NCBI GenBank assembly: GCA_021307315.1
Contig: JAJSPD010000166.1
Coordinates: 1-39,211, forward strand
Source: Bisporella sp. PMI_857
Taxonomy: Eukaryota; Ascomycota; Leotiomycetes; Helotiales; Helotiaceae
Direction: 5' to 3'
Length of the DNA: 39,211 bases
Shown: piece after piece, positions 10,237 through 19,861 of the stretch
Position numbering within the stretch: the stretch's first letter is position 1
How the letters are laid out: every line of letters begins with the position of its first letter
The notes under the pieces: generated by a model
Seen by the model: the letters and a program-made list of their open reading frames with translations, nothing else
The model's database searches: none
Told to the model about the DNA's origin: nothing
Program-made: the position numbers and the translations under genes

Positions 10237-11556
10237 TTACAGGCTGACATGATCAAACTCGTCAACTGCTCCCATGTGATAATTGTATCCGTCCGCAATT
10301 GCAGGAATCGAGAGCACCTTTGTAGCCTGGTTACCGATGGGTATTCGTGCAGTCTTTGCTTTAGAAGAAGTCTCCTTAGGCCTCTTCCTTAGCCGTAAAA
10401 CACGCTCGTCAACTGACAAAAGGAAGACATCATTAAAACGAAGGCTTGATCTTTCCATCCAACGTGACACACTTCTCCATTAGGCGTATACCTAGAATAC
10501 GTCTCTCCCCAGGGTATTACGTCCTTCTTATCTTGTTTCTGAAGCTCAAGGAGCTCCTGAATCACTCCGGCGGTTGTTCTACACGTCCCAGTAATCGCAA
10601 CTCCTTGAGAGCGGGCATATTGGACGAAGCGAGTAGAAACAAAGAGATTATCAAGGTAAACGTGATAGCCAGATCCCTTAGGAGGCTTAGGGAGTCTTTT
10701 AATCAGGTGCAGGACTACTGCTTGTGTCTTATTCCCGCCATTTCCAGCCTTCTTAGTCCCACCAAGCTCCCTAGGAGTACGTACTCCCACAGGCCCATTC
10801 TTTATTCCAGGAACATGCCAATTCCAGACGATCAAGAACCCCCTCTGGGCAGCCCCCCAGACCTTATATCTCGTGGGTGTAGGCTTGGTTGGAATAGTGG
10901 TCGTCTCCTTTGATCGTCCCTCAAACCGTACGATTATCTCATCAACCGCCAAGTCTCGTCCAGGCTTCCAAACACGTAAATTAACCTCCTAAATATGCGT
11001 ACTTAAAGGCTCGATCTAAAGAATCATATATTAGTCGAAATCAAGGCAGGAAATCAGTCAAGTTCACTCACCTTAGCGTACGGTCCTTTCTCTTCTTCTC
11101 CATGGACTCGCACACGCATGTGAAGCTCCTGGAGCCTATTCCTACTCATATAGCTTTGAATAGGATGTATTGGACCAAATTTCGATTGTTTCCAATAGTC
11201 GGATATCTCGTTTTCGACGTGTAGGGTCATATACACCCGGATTGCAAAGTAGATATAAATCTCCCCAGTAGAGGCCGGATACCAGCTATTTGCCCGCGCG
11301 TAAGGACATGAATCGTCTCGAGGTTCTCGTCGATACTCGTTCGTCTTCTTAATTATCAGTTCGATGATTTCCGGCGTGTAGCACATAGTAAACAACGTGA
11401 TAGGATCGTCGGGGGAGACATTCTCTGGAAGCGTGATCTCCCAATTGAAGTGGGGCAATTTCATGGGCTTAAAGGCGTCCCCTTCTTGCGTAGCGGAACC
11501 TCATTAGGCCGGAGGGTTCCTTTATCAGTAGAATCAAACACAATGTCTTCAGGCAT
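10237..11556 (-). pseudogene. piggyBac-type transposase (DDE_Tnp_1_7), frameshifted
   Basis: ATG at 11556 (MPEDIVFDSTDKGT) opens the N-terminus. A one-base loss near 11465 shifts the frame to FNWEITLPENVSPDDP, which carries the piggyBac N-region (PITLF, EIYIYFAIRVYM, HPIQSYMSRNRLQELH). A 56-nt intron (11071 to 11016, GTGAGT..TTTAG) is followed by IEPLSTHI, an in-frame TAG (10989-10991), then VWKPGRDLAVDEIIVRFEGR and YHVYLDNLFVSTRFV, the conserved catalytic region. Another shift near 10415 leads to RKRPKETSSKAKTARIP and NYHMGAVDEFDHV, the classic C-terminal block, after which it stops early. So there are two frameshifts, one amber codon and a truncated tail: clearly inactive. Confidence 0.88.
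11016..11071 (-). other. Intron in the piggyBac relic
   Basis: Donor GTGAGT at 11071 and acceptor TTTAG ending at 11016, 56 nt; joins YAK to IEPLSTHI, as expected for piggyBac proteins. Confidence 0.65.
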
Positions 11557-11559
11557 CGT

Positions 11560-11898
11560 GGTAGTGGTGCAATTAAGAGATAAAGTGGTTTATTTACATG
11601 TAAACGGAGATTAATGTTTTGGTGTTCCTCCGGAACAACTGTTTTTCCGGCCCGAAAAATTCCCACCTGGGTGGCAGCGGAACGGATAGGGCCTCAATTC
11701 GCACTTGGAGGTTGATAATCACATGAGGTGGAAGATCCGGCCTTACATAAGCCTGCATAGCGGCCTTAAGGCTGCCGGAACAGGCATTAAATTGAAATCA
11801 TCATCATATCCTAGGCAGGCAACCATAGAGCCCAAGCGGTCACACTGCAAAGCCAGAAAATCCTCATGATTAATTGAAAGAAACCTATTAAGTGACTA
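11560..11898. other. Interval without a recognised gene
   Basis: The 5' flank of the piggyBac relic up to the MITE. Only short overlapping frames occur; no inverted-repeat end of the piggyBac element was found. Confidence 0.4.
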
Positions 11899-12144
11899 GA
11901 AGGCTTCCCTAGTCAACCGCCCACCCTACTCAACCGCCCAAATTTTGGTTTTATTAGAATTTTGCCACAACAACATCATTTAATCAAAATTTGAACACTG
12001 CCACGGTAATTTTCGAGTTAATTTACATTAGATCCCTTAATTTGAGAATAATCTGACCATTTTGAAATTTTTCGATTTTTTTTGGTGTTCCTACTATATT
12101 TTTGGGCGGTTGAGTAGGGTGGGCGGTTGACTAGGGAAGCCTTC
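11899..12144. mobile_element. 246-bp MITE with 44-bp perfect TIRs and TA duplication
   Basis: The ends GAAGGCTTCCCTAGTCAACC.. at 11899 and its exact inverted copy ending at 12144 match over 44 bp. TA flanks both sides (11897-11898 and 12145-12146), which points to mobilisation by a Tc1/mariner or pogo transposase. The centre is AT-rich and non-coding. It lies 173 bp upstream of the HET gene ATG. None of the four TA-specific transposons in the window shares its TIR, so the source is elsewhere. Confidence 0.93.
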
Positions 12145-12317
12145 TACCTGCCGGCTTGTGCCCACATTTTCAGAAGTCCGTTTTCAACGGCATCATACCC
12201 GGGTCCTCACGCAGGACCGCGCCCGCTTCCGACATTTGAGGAAACAGACGAAACCGGGAAGCATCTCTGAAGCCCAAAGTCTTCGTCTTTCTCGACTCTT
12301 TTTGATGACTGCCAAAA

Positions 12318-14861
12318 ATGGCGTCGTACAAGCCCATCTTGGCCACCGAGTTCCGTGTCGTTCACCTCCTTTCAGGAGGCTTTGATGACGAGATCCGGTG
12401 CGTGCTGGAGATTAGAGCCTGCGAAGTGAAGACGCAGTACGAGGCCTTTTCGTATCAATGGGGCGCCGAGTCACTCCCTAAACCGACACTTCGACTGGCC
12501 CATCTCCAGAGACGGGACCAGAAAACGTCAACATCAACAAATGATAAGGTTGAACCGCGCAATAGGCTGGTCGCGCGAGGCTTACGGAGAATATTCGACG
12601 CTATTCGGCCGCTAGTTCTACGATACTATGCAAGCTTGCGCCTAGGCCTGGTCGTTGTTTCGACGCTCTTCCTGTGCCAAAAACTGCCCGCCCTGCTTCT
12701 CGAATCGCCAACATTTAACCTTGGAGTAATTCCCCGGGATTGGACCACGGCGTTTCTTTGTGTCTCTTATGGATACATCTCGGTAGTCGCTTGCGAGAAA
12801 GCGGCTCTCTTGATTGCCGAGGTCATGAAGATGAAACCATGGTTGTTGCTTAACACGCTGCCGTTATTTTCCAGTCCCAATGACCACTTCAGAACCTCCG
12901 AGACTTTGGCCTGGGAGACGGTACCTGCAACGCCGAACTTGGAGCGTGCCCTGCGTTACCTCCGACTGGAGAAGCAACATCGAACGTTGTGGATCGACGC
13001 ATTGTGCATTAATCAACAAGACGACGCTGAGAAGAGAGTCCAGATCCAATACATGGACTTCTTGTACGCGAACGCTTCGGCGGTTTGCATATGGCTTGGT
13101 GATTATCACGGCATTGGAGATTTGGCATCGTGCCAGTCGATTGAAGCTTCGGGTTCGAAGTCCGGCCCTTGCCAGCATGAACGCGAGATTTCTGAAGCTT
13201 TTGGATTTATGAGAGCCGCCAAAGGGATGCGTATCTTGATACCCAGCTTCTTGTGCGACCGGTCGCTAGAACAGCATATGGAAGACACAATGCCTGGCTT
13301 ACTCGCCATTGCCAGAAGGGGATACTGGCAGCGTCTGTGGGTTGTTCAGGAAGCAGCATTGGGTACCGGGCCGGTCAATATGCAATGCGGTCACGAGGTG
13401 TGCGACCTTGAAGGCTTCTTATCAGCCCAGCATCGAGCCGTCATTCGAGAGAATGTCCCAAAAGAAGTCAGGGAGGCGTTTGAATGCGGCCGACGATTCG
13501 CCGTAACGTGGCAGGAATTCCGCTACTCTTCGTTCCATGACCACGGCTTGAACAGAAGTACGGCGCAGTTGATTAAGAAGGGCACAACGGCTGCCATGCG
13601 CTACATGTTCCCAAGCATCGACGATGAGCCAACATCTTTCCACGAGCGGCCTTACTCGCATCGTCTGCTGCATGTATTGCTGAGGACGTCGGGCTACTTT
13701 CACTGCCGTGATGAACGGGATAGACTGTATGCCGTGCTCGGCGTCGTCGGCGGCATTGAGAAAGGAAATCGCCAGATGGCCAATGCTGTTGAGTACCTCA
13801 GTAGCCAGCAATTTCACACCATAATTGGGTTCATTATGGACAGGTGGCTGAAGTTTAAGCTGGGTGATGGCACTGGATCCGTGGTCCTGAGGTTGTTTCT
13901 GGGCGGTCTAGTGGGCTTTTGGGGTGTTTTTTTCGACGCCAAGGCCAAGTACTGGACTATCAACAGACCCAAGTACATCGTGACGAATCACACGAACCAC
14001 GACGAACTTTCGCGAGCGGTTGGCGAGACTACTGTTAGAGCATCACAAGGCAATGGCGGGGAGTTTTTCCACGTATTGGCAAAATATCTCGCCAAAAAGA
14101 CGAAGAGCCTCTCATTTCTCGATGCTGCGTCATTTGATGACCAACCTGTAAACACGGCGTCGTGGGTCCCACGCTGGCAGGCCAGAGTCGATGACGAGGC
14201 GTACAACTTTTCGGCAGCAAGACGAGACGGAGACAAAATGCCACGCGACACGTTTCGATTTCTTGACGACGGGAAAACCTTGGAAATCCTAGGCATGGAA
14301 TATGGATGCGTCGGCGAAGTTCGGAACATGGAGGCGGCAGTGCTCGATTCCGATTTGGGGCAGCACGGCCTAGACAAGATGTTTGCCCTCCCCTCCGAGG
14401 CCCGTGAAGCTCTTGTGAGGCTCTGCGACGCTTTCCCTTCTTCCGACCATCCTCCGAAGTGGCTCACTCCCCAAGACGAGCTCAAGATGCTAGCAGCCGT
14501 CAAGGAAGCCGCGTTGGAGGCCGGCAAGGGCCTGCTCGCTCGTCACGGTAGGGCGGTCTTGCATTATTCCAGTGACAGTGGCGGCGGTAGCGGCAGCGGC
14601 CGAACGACAGAGCCCGCGTTTATCAAGGCTGGAGAGGCAAAGAAGGCCGACAGGGTGGTTTTTGTGCCGGGCTGTTACCATCAACTCGTGCTTCGAGAGG
14701 TGCCGAGGGCAAAGGGCGGCTCTCGCTCGTGCTGGAAGCTTGTGGGACTAGTCATCACCGTGAACATTGCGATGCACGGAAGAAAAAAGGGGGGTGTTTC
14801 TGGTGTCGAATGGGAGGCGTTGCGGAAACACAGGGTGTTGAAGCGGTTTGCTATCGTCTAG
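12318..14861 (+). CDS. HET-domain (heterokaryon incompatibility) protein, 847 aa, with inserted hydrophobic segment
   Basis: A single uninterrupted frame starts at ATG 12318. The HET hallmarks appear in order: YEAFSYQWG (residues 41-49), NLERALRYLR (207-216), LWIDALCINQQD (224-235), AVCIWLGDY (255-263) and GYWQRLWVVQEAALG (335-349). HET domains mediate non-self recognition and cell death in filamentous fungi (family knowledge). The gap between the first two blocks is about 157 residues, far longer than usual, and holds two hydrophobic stretches (about 105-128 and 143-170) that could be membrane-spanning. After the HET core comes a long C-terminal region ending in a basic tail, with no second domain I recognise. 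Codon use and base composition are ordinary and there are no stops, in contrast to the surrounding relics. A MITE ends 173 bp upstream and may affect its promoter. Confidence 0.92.
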   Translation: MASYKPILATEFRVVHLLSGGFDDEIRCVLEIRACEVKTQYEAFSYQWGAESLPKPTLRLAHLQRRDQKTSTSTNDKVEPRNRLVARGLRRIFDAIRPLVLRYYASLRLGLVVVSTLFLCQKLPALLLESPTFNLGVIPRDWTTAFLCVSYGYISVVACEKAALLIAEVMKMKPWLLLNTLPLFSSPNDHFRTSETLAWETVPATPNLERALRYLRLEKQHRTLWIDALCINQQDDAEKRVQIQYMDFLYANASAVCIWLGDYHGIGDLASCQSIEASGSKSGPCQHEREISEAFGFMRAAKGMRILIPSFLCDRSLEQHMEDTMPGLLAIARRGYWQRLWVVQEAALGTGPVNMQCGHEVCDLEGFLSAQHRAVIRENVPKEVREAFECGRRFAVTWQEFRYSSFHDHGLNRSTAQLIKKGTTAAMRYMFPSIDDEPTSFHERPYSHRLLHVLLRTSGYFHCRDERDRLYAVLGVVGGIEKGNRQMANAVEYLSSQQFHTIIGFIMDRWLKFKLGDGTGSVVLRLFLGGLVGFWGVFFDAKAKYWTINRPKYIVTNHTNHDELSRAVGETTVRASQGNGGEFFHVLAKYLAKKTKSLSFLDAASFDDQPVNTASWVPRWQARVDDEAYNFSAARRDGDKMPRDTFRFLDDGKTLEILGMEYGCVGEVRNMEAAVLDSDLGQHGLDKMFALPSEAREALVRLCDAFPSSDHPPKWLTPQDELKMLAAVKEAALEAGKGLLARHGRAVLHYSSDSGGGSGSGRTTEPAFIKAGEAKKADRVVFVPGCYHQLVLREVPRAKGGSRSCWKLVGLVITVNIAMHGRKKGGVSGVEWEALRKHRVLKRFAIV

Positions 14862-15183
14862 ATTCAATATTCAGAATGCCCTATGCCTGGAGGAACTCCA
14901 GCTTCGGAGTCCCGGCTCTCTATAGAAATTAGTTTCTTCTGGTTTAGGCAGGCCCACGCACTTCAAGATATCCGCCACTACAACATGAAATCTCTCTAGA
15001 TATACAGTACTAGACAATAAGTAAAAGCCCGAGCGTCAAACCACCAAAACCTTAATTCTCACCAACACCTTTCATTTAATTATGTAATTACAACCACCCG
15101 TGCTGATTAAAATCTGAGAGGGCCAAAATGACCAGAATTTAAATTCGAATCAAATGGATTAGACGGATCCTCAATATGCCCGC
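14862..15183. other. 3' flank of the HET gene, non-coding
   Basis: AT-richer sequence containing the presumed HET 3' UTR and the left part of the Tc1-like relic; no inverted repeat pairing with the far side was found. Confidence 0.45.
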
Positions 15184-15950
15184 TCAATACTTCGTGTGCC
15201 ACCCATTTGCGGTATTACACGCCTCAATCCTCGCCGGCATACTCTCTACCAACTTCTCAAAGAAATCGTCGGGTAGAGCTTCCCACGCAAGCTTTAAGGC
15301 CTCCTCGAGCTTCGTCCGATCCTCCTCTGACTTTCCCGTACCGGACATTAAGTCAGGAATCATCTTTTGAACCATCTTTTTCAATGCCCGCCACGCGCGC
15401 TCAATCGGGTTAAGATCGGGAGAGTAGGGGGCCAGTCAGTAGTATCTATACCATTCTCCTCAAACCATTGCTTAACCTTCTTCGCAGTATAGATCGGGGC
15501 ATTGTCCTGCATGAAAATAAGACCGTCATAGTAGTATTCGAGTAGTCGGTTCTCGAAAACTTGGATATAGGAGTCCGCAGTATACCCATGCTTCTTAGAC
15601 TCGAAGTCACGCTCCAAAATAAAGAGAGGACACCTCTCTCTCTTCCCCCAAAAGGACGCCCAAACCATCACTCGCATCTGCTTCCCAGCCTTATAAGTTG
15701 TGACCACTTCCATTTGTCTGCCGGTATGCCACAAACCCACTCCTGCTCCTGCCCGCTACCCCGCTCTACAGAAAACTCGTCACTCCACTGGTAATTTCTC
15801 CACCTATCCACGCCCAAATCAGTATTCCCCAGTGGCAGTACGAGTGCCAGCAACGCCTCCTCGATATACTACCTAGTATATTTGAGACCTCGCAATTTAC
15901 GGTTGTCCACTTTGATGATATTTCGAGAGAGAGCATCAGGGAGATCAAGA
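15184..15950 (-). pseudogene. Tc1/mariner-type (DDE_3) transposase relic
   Basis: Pieces in several frames spell one transposase: LSRNIIKVDNRKLRGLKY (near 15920), NYQWSDEFSVERGSG (first catalytic D, near 15790), MRVMVWASFWG, LIFMQDNAPIYTAKKVKQWF (second D, near 15500), WPP then, after a lost base near 15435, SPDLNPIER (Glu) and the C-terminus SMPARIEACNTANGWHTKY ending at 15184. Spacing from the second D to E is 34, hence DD34E. At least two frameshifts (near 15735 and 15435) and one in-frame TAG near 15870 disable it. The N-terminal HTH region is missing beyond 15950 and no TIR pair was found. Confidence 0.85.
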
Positions 15951-16632
15951 GATCAAGGTGGAGCGAAAGAATGTGGGGAATGTCGGAGTACGGGAGAAGT
16001 TAAAATGTGGTAATTCTCACGAAAGAGTACAATATCTGGCCAATATCACTCCAAGAGTTCTACTTCAGGTATACGAAGGAATTGACCCTTGTGGCCAACA
16101 TGGAAACTGTTTTTAAAGTTCGAGTCTTCGGAAACCTCGCTAAAAAGAACAAGCCATGCCAGACAATAATTTCCAACAGATCTATCCTTGGACATTTAAA
16201 TTATTTTGGAAACGTAATCTCAGCCATAGCGAATCTGAAGTGTAGGACCTACCGGGATCGATAGATAGCCGCCTGTGGTTTCATATTCCCGAAGCACTAT
16301 GCTATTGCATGCTCCGGCCTTCCTAAAGGCGACATAGATGCGTGTCTTTTCGTCGCCAAAGCATAACCTGGCTCTAAAACGTCGACCATTAGTACAGTAG
16401 GCCCTTTTATATTTTAATTAATATAAACACTATATACAAGGGCTTTTTTTTAGGACGCTTCTCCTAATTATATAAATATTATAAATTAGAGTTAAAAACC
16501 CTCTTCCCTCTTAAGCCTACTTGCAACTACCGTACTTTAACTCTCTTAAAATACTCTAAAAGCTTTATATAAAGCAATATATAGAATTGCAAGTGCGTAT
16601 AAGGCTTTTTTATATATAATTAATATAATTTA
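15951..16632. other. Gene-poor, partly AT-rich interval
   Basis: From about 16390 to 16632 the sequence is very AT-rich. The frame 16007-16264 has no ATG start and is unrecognised. No supported gene. Confidence 0.45.
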
Positions 16633-18492
16633 ACGTATTTCACAAGCGAGTGGATCGCACAAGCGAACGGATCGATTTTTCTTGGCTTCGTACGAAATCA
16701 TCAAATATTTTATGAACTAATAAATTAAATTATAAAGCCTCATCGGATTCAGAATCCTCCAGTACTTTTTCTCTATTTTCACAAGTTCGTATATTATGCT
16801 CATGTTCGCCGTAAAGTCTACAGCAGCGACGAGATGTAGGGCCAGACTTCGTACTACTTTTATTTCCTGGCAAAATCACTTGTGCTTGCGAACAACTACT
16901 TTTAAAAGCTCCAAGATCTTGTGCATCTTGAATAGAAAGTGATCCTCCATTTTGTAACCGGCGCTTTTTCGTACGACGACGCCGACTAAGCAAATCATTT
17001 GCCGTACGAAGCGCGGCATTCTCAGCCCGCAAGAGAGTTAACTCAGTAATTGCGAGCTTTGCACTTTTGGCGAGTTGGTCTATACTTCGTAATATTTGAG
17101 TAGGAGAACTGTTTTGGTGTCGTACGACTTTATTTTGAATATATGAAGTCTGCGAATGCGCTTCCGTGGCATTATTAGGGTTTTTGGCTCTTAAGGCGCA
17201 GGCAGACTTGCAGCTGTCGACGGACGAGAAGGAGTCTTTACTCGAATATCAAGCTGTTGGATTACATATTCTGGGTTATATGGCACTAATCTAGATCCCC
17301 GAAAGCCTCCGCGGACATTTGATTCAGTCATAGTCGTACGAAAGGCAATATGAAATGCAGGCAAGAAGTCTTCCTTAGAAATGTGTGTAATCCCCACGCG
17401 CATTAACTTCTTAATTTCTGCTCCGTACGACCTTTTTAAAGCCCGAAAACAACTTACGTCAAGCGGCTGTAGCCTGTGAGAAGAATGAGCCGGCATACAA
17501 AGGGTAATAATCTTATTCTCCTTTGCATAAAGCTCGAAATCTGTCGAGTGATGGCTCTCGTGGCTATCGAGCACAAGAAGTCGAAAGACACCCTTTGTAC
17601 GAAGCTTGGAATGCTGATCAAAATGGGCAATCCAATTTAGACCTTTTTCATTTGTTGTCCAGCTATTTGCAGTAACTGCAATGCGCCAATCGCGTGGCAA
17701 TTGAGTGTTTTGTGTCCAAGACGAAAAATGATTCTTCCCTGCTAAAATGATATATGGAGGTATTATGGCTCCGTACGAACTAACGCTTTGAATTACAGTT
17801 GCCTATTCGCGATTTCCTTGCTGAGCAGTCCTAGGCCGGCTTTGTTTTTCGGCACTTGTAACAACCATTTCAGAGGTAATTTGGCCTATACAAAACCTTG
17901 TCTCGTCAAAGTTATAGATATCTTCTTCGTGGATTTCATATTTATTGATTGTGTTTCGCACGAGCTTAAACTACGCGTTATACGCGTTTGGATCTTCGCA
18001 TTGAACTCTTTGATAATCAATCTTGCGATTAAAACGGGTTTTTAGTTCTGGTTGTCGTCGTACGAAGTTCGAGGTCCAGTTCTTGCTAACGCGTGACGCG
18101 TTTCGGTCTGTCAGGATTCGATTTGCCATATCTTCAACGTCGCGTACTCGAGGAGGAAATGCTCGTGAATCTAAGTCAAGAATATGTCGTACGATCACGG
18201 ATTCTTTTAATAAAGTGAGATTTCGAGAATTGGCTATAGAATCTTGTCGTGAAGTTCGTCCGAGGTATCGAGCACGTAATGTAGTATAAGGGACTTTATA
18301 AACCCGCGCAATCTGTTTAATCTTCAAATGCGGGTTCGTACGAAGCGCATTTACTGCAAGAATCAAATCAGACTCTAACCAATGTTTAACCTTTTTTTTT
18401 TTTTAAAAAAAAACGCGTGTTAAATGACTTTGTACAAAGCCAAGAAAAATCGATCCGTTCGCTTGTGCGATCCACTCGCTTGTGAAATACGT
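16633..18492 (-). mobile_element. Complete pogo/Fot-type transposon, 1860 bp, TA duplication
   Basis: The left end starts ACGTATTTCACAAGCGAG at 16633 and the right end at 18492 is its inverted copy. The match is perfect for about 54 bp (to CTTGGCTT) and continues with a few mismatches for about 16 more. TA flanks both ends (16631-16632, 18493-18494). The minus strand encodes a DD35D pogo transposase, and the palindrome CGTACG occurs ten times inside the element. Confidence 0.95.
16730..18387 (-). pseudogene. pogo-type (CENP-B/DDE_1) transposase with two amber codons and one frameshift
   Basis: Coding similarity begins near 18387 (KHWLESDLILAVNALRTNP, a psq-type HTH) and continues through the CENP-B-like DNA-binding region (KESVIVRHILDLDSRAFPP, NWTSNFVRRQPELKTRF). 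A TAG at 17971-17973 replaces an expected Trp (YNA*FKLVR). The DDE core follows: YNFDETRF (D1), a second TAG at 17803-17805 (NRE*ATVIQ, also an expected Trp), LLVLDSHESHHS (D2) and HRLQPLDV (D3), with spacing 35. A frameshift near 17200 leads into the C-terminal tail, which ends in a knuckle-like CCRLYGEHEHNIRTC whose second Cys is Tyr. No ATG is visible upstream of the HTH next to a poly-A/T tract near 18395. The element therefore has perfect ends but no functional transposase. Confidence 0.9.
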
Positions 18493-18505
18493 TATATACA
18501 TTTAT

Positions 18506-18687
18506 TGTCGGAATACCTACCACGTAGCAAAAGGCGTAGTAGCTGTGACTACGCTCTTGCTGGTGTGGTTATGATATTCGTTTATTCTTCTAAGCTACGG
18601 CCTATTGCCAGGTAGTTATATAGATAGTAGGAGACCCACAATCTTCGCGATATGGAACGCGTGAAACTATGTACATGCATTCCAACA
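18506..18687. mobile_element. Solo LTR, 182 bp, copy 1 of a small LTR family
   Basis: It begins TGTCGGAATACC and ends GCATTCCAACA, with near-inverted termini TG..CA. It is flanked by the identical 5-mer TTTAT at 18501-18505 and 18688-18692. A related copy lies at 28089-28259; both share AAAAGGCGTAGTAGCT and CGGCCTATTGCCAGGT. No internal retroelement region follows. Confidence 0.88.
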
Positions 18688-18780
18688 TTTATATAAGCAA
18701 TATTAATAAGCCAATAAAAAAAAAGCTACTAAGTCTTAAAAATAAGCTTATAAGTCTCGTATGACTCCTTATACTAGTTT

Positions 18781-19248
18781 TGTCACGGCACGTAGAATAA
18801 GAGCAACGGCTCAAAGTAATACGGGTAAGAATCGAGAATAATAGAACTACAGAACTATGGAGGCAGAGAGGGAAGCATATATACAGGTGTTTGGGCCACG
18901 TGGCGTTCCGCGTGATCCCCAATGTGGATGCCTTACGGGCTGTTAGGCCATAAAGGAGCTGTAGGTGCTGTAACGACGCAAGGAATCACGGGCTAGAATA
19001 GAGGCATATGGGAGTGCGTACAATAGGCTGATAGTGATTGCCTTATAGGTCTACCTACGAAGGATACAAAAACATGAGGAACAACTGTAGAGAGTAGGAA
19101 CAGGCCTTTATATAGGCGACTCCGACTCTACTCCGTATGTGCTCTGAAACCCCTCATACCCTGTTCATCAACCTCCTGATCCCGTGCCATGACCTCCGTG
19201 TCGCGCCTTGGGCATACCGGTTGTTACAGGTGCGCCAGCGCCGTGACA
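18781..19248 (-). mobile_element. LTR-like element with TGTCACGGC..GCCGTGACA ends, interrupted by a second LTR
   Basis: The outer ends are inverted (TGTCACGGC at 18781, GCCGTGACA ending at 19248). Without the nested 265 bp the element would be 203 bp. On the minus strand it shows a TATATAT box followed by a pyrimidine-rich stretch, as in LTR U3/R regions. Its start resembles the solo LTR at 26278 (TGTCACGGCC). The flanking 5-mers (AGTTT, AAATA) do not match, so solo-LTR status is likely but not proven. Confidence 0.6.
18969..19228 (-). mobile_element. Nested solo LTR, 260 bp, 5-bp duplication GGTGC
   Basis: It starts TGTAACGACG and ends GGTTGTTACA, with identical 5-mers GGTGC at 18964-18968 and 19229-19233. 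A TATATAAAGGCC box reads on the minus strand near 19110, so the LTR is oriented minus. It is inserted inside the LTR-like element 18781-19248. Confidence 0.88.
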
Positions 19249-19299
19249 AAATACATATAAATGGGTACTAACAAAAACAAATAAAAAACAAATAAAAAT

Positions 19300-19510
19300 A
19301 TAGTTGTACCTGATTCCGAATTATTTAATATAGCTTTTAAATTAATAAACTTATGCGAATTTTTGTAATGTGCAATATAATTGCTTGTAGAGTTATGTAT
19401 TTTTTTATTTTGCCAAGTTTTACTATTTAAAAATTAGTAAAATAAAATATTAAACATACCGACAATTTTGTTGCAAGCAATTTACAGTAACAGTTCGAGG
19501 TATATGCCTT
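19300..19510 (-). pseudogene. Fragment of a second hAT transposase (BED-finger exons)
   Basis: On the minus strand the pieces TVTVNCLQQNC (near 19490) and STSNYIAHYKNSHKFINLK (near 19360) match, in the same order and again separated by an intron-like gap, the BED-finger part of the complete hAT at 475-4024. Only this N-terminal part is present and it is truncated on both sides, next to the Helitron. Confidence 0.7.
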
Positions 19511-19861
19511 CGAAATGAACTGGAAGAGTTCAGAGAGAAGGTTCTTCGAAGAGAGAGAGAGCGCGGGACTTCCGGAATAAAATTCGCCCGAACCCGGATA
19601 ACGTAATATCCGTGTGATTTTTCTGTTCTGTGATCACGTGTGTTGCTTTCTTTTTATACTCCACGTTTCCGCTTTGTACCAGCTTTGTCCAAGCTTTTCG
19701 CAACGTCCAGGTACTCCAGACGATATTTGTTTCAGAAGTTAGTATTCTAAGTGCCAGGTTTTTCTTTGTTAAACTGTTCGATTCTCTTTTCCTTACAGTT
19801 TTTTGATCTACTTATTTTTCGTGTTAATACACTTACTTCTAACACTGCTTGTCTACTTACT

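Noticed and set aside
10446..10913. 155-codon plus-strand frame
   Set aside because: Antisense to conserved piggyBac coding sequence; it is a shadow.
12864..14527. Long open frames on the minus strand and in other plus frames (for example 13988-14527 minus, 179 aa; 13422-13817 minus)
   Set aside because: They are antisense or frame shadows of the HET gene, with no domain and unlikely composition.
18781..19415. Outer LTR extended to an AGTTT match at 19416 as its target duplication
   Set aside because: That interval contains hAT BED-finger sequence, and the clear inverted end GCCGTGACA lies at 19248.
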